In this document: in pieces, positions 4,621 to 5,324 of the stretch
How positions within the stretch are numbered: the stretch's first letter is position 1
How the letters are laid out: each line of letters begins with the position of its first letter
NCBI GenBank assembly: GCA_023389295.1
Contig: JAEWEO010000320.1
Span: forward strand, 1 to 5,324
Direction of reading: 5' to 3'
Source: Bacillota bacterium
GTDB taxonomy: Bacteria > Bacillota > Clostridia > Lachnospirales > Lachnospiraceae
DNA length: 5,324 nt
Notes under the pieces: model-generated
Databases searched by the model: none
The model's input: the letters and a program-made list of their open reading frames with translations, nothing else
What the model was told of the DNA's origin: nothing
Program-made: the position numbers and the translations under genes

Positions 4621-5324
4621 TTATTTAGCAACAACCTTTTTAACTTTGGACATCTTCTGATAGGTATCATATCCAATCGAGGCCATGAGGATAAGACCTT
4701 TCACAATGTTCTGAGTATAGACGCCCATACCGATAAGCTGCATGCCATTTCCAAGGATACCAAGAATTAAACATCCAACTACCGCATCTTTGACACGTCC
4801 TTCACCACCAATAAAGGAAACACCACCAAGTACACAGGCCGTTATCGCATCAAACTCTACACCAGGTCCAATGGATGAGCTGGCGGAACCTCCACGCGAG
4901 GTTAAAATTACTGCAGAAATAGTATATAATACACCTGCAATACCAAATACCATAACTTTGATTTTACTAACATTGATACCTGCTAGACGTGCAGTTTCAG
5001 CATTTCCGCCGACTGCATAGATAAAACGTCCGAAGCAAGTTTTCTCTAACATAAAATGAATGATGATAGCAACTACAAAAGCTATAATGATTGGAACAGA
5101 TACAACACCTACATATCCTTGCCCGATTGCAATATAGCTTTCATCAAAATTGTAAAAGGATTTCGAACCAGAAAGTGTATAAGATATCCCTTTATAAATA
5201 GCCATCGTAGCTAATGTAACAATCATGGGGTGAATTTTTAAAATATTTGCTGATAAGCCGTTAAATGCTCCTAATGCCATACCGATGACACCACCTAAGA
5301 TGATTGCAACGGGTACTGGTAATC
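4621..5324 (-). CDS. RbsC-type ABC sugar permease (partial, N-terminus missing)
   Basis: The frame stays open to the window edge: 14 codons precede the Met at 5280 (LPVPVAIILGGVIG) and read as membrane helix continuous with MALGAFNGL. That Met is therefore internal and the gene starts outside the window. The visible 233 residues show hallmarks of the BPD_transp_2 permeases that form the membrane channel of ribose, xylose and related ABC importers. They include HPMIVTLATM (31-40), GRFIYAVGGNAETARLAGI (98-116, the likely ATPase-contact loop), GPGVEFDAITACVLGGVSF (152-170) and LGNGMQLIG near 190. The family is usually about 320 residues, so some 90 are missing. The binding protein and ATPase would be expected upstream, beyond the edge. 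Ribose is the commonest substrate, but AI-2, xylose, galactose or nucleosides are possible. Confidence 0.88.
   Translation of the reverse strand, partial: LPVPVAIILGGVIGMALGAFNGLSANILKIHPMIVTLATMAIYKGISYTLSGSKSFYNFDESYIAIGQGYVGVVSVPIIIAFVVAIIIHFMLEKTCFGRFIYAVGGNAETARLAGINVSKIKVMVFGIAGVLYTISAVILTSRGGSASSSIGPGVEFDAITACVLGGVSFIGGEGRVKDAVVGCLILGILGNGMQLIGMGVYTQNIVKGLILMASIGYDTYQKMSKVKKVVAK

Noticed and set aside
4742..5020. Plus-strand open frame of 92 codons opposite the permease
   Set aside because: It is antisense to conserved permease motifs, and its Pro/Thr-rich product is the expected shadow of Gly- and Ala-rich membrane codons. The frame at 3607-3876 opposite the phosphorylase is likewise a shadow.

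Overview
The window looks like a piece of chromosome from a low-GC Gram-positive anaerobe of the Clostridia, most likely near the Lachnospiraceae. The grounds are the AT-rich base composition, strong GGAGG ribosome binding sites, intrinsic terminators with U-tracts, and the protein families present. This placement is an inference from style and families, not from a marker gene.

Layout, left to right. Positions 1-132 hold the last 43 codons of an unrecognised plus-strand gene. It converges on a minus-strand MFS transporter gene (324-1592), and a hairpin with a U-tract on both sides (180-227) can end both transcripts. The MFS gene has a good sigma-A-type promoter (1684-1712). Three abutting inverted repeats (1623-1677) lie between that promoter and the ribosome binding site, which suggests local control. 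Next, also on the minus strand, is a two-gene operon: an ECF-type sigma factor (start best placed at 3214) and a single-pass membrane protein that overlaps it by 20 bases and is probably its anti-sigma factor. A terminator at 1901-1934 closes this operon. A gene-poor stretch (3215-3564) then carries a terminator, a long interrupted hairpin and what may be a decayed tyrosine-recombinase C-terminus on the plus strand. A minus-strand purine nucleoside phosphorylase (3565-4386, GTG start) follows, with its own candidate promoter. The window ends inside a minus-strand RbsC-type ABC sugar permease (4621-5324) that has its own terminator.

How the genes may work together. The permease and the phosphorylase are neighbours on the same strand and could both serve ribose or nucleoside salvage, but a terminator and a separate promoter lie between them, so they are probably separate transcription units. 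The sigma/anti-sigma pair is a self-contained envelope-signalling module whose signal and regulon cannot be read from this window. The MFS gene sits directly downstream of it, in the same direction, but behind a terminator and its own promoter.

I see no clearly new multi-gene system. The most interesting items are the stacked palindromes ahead of the MFS gene, the sensor-like outer domain of the putative anti-sigma factor, and the possible recombinase remnant.
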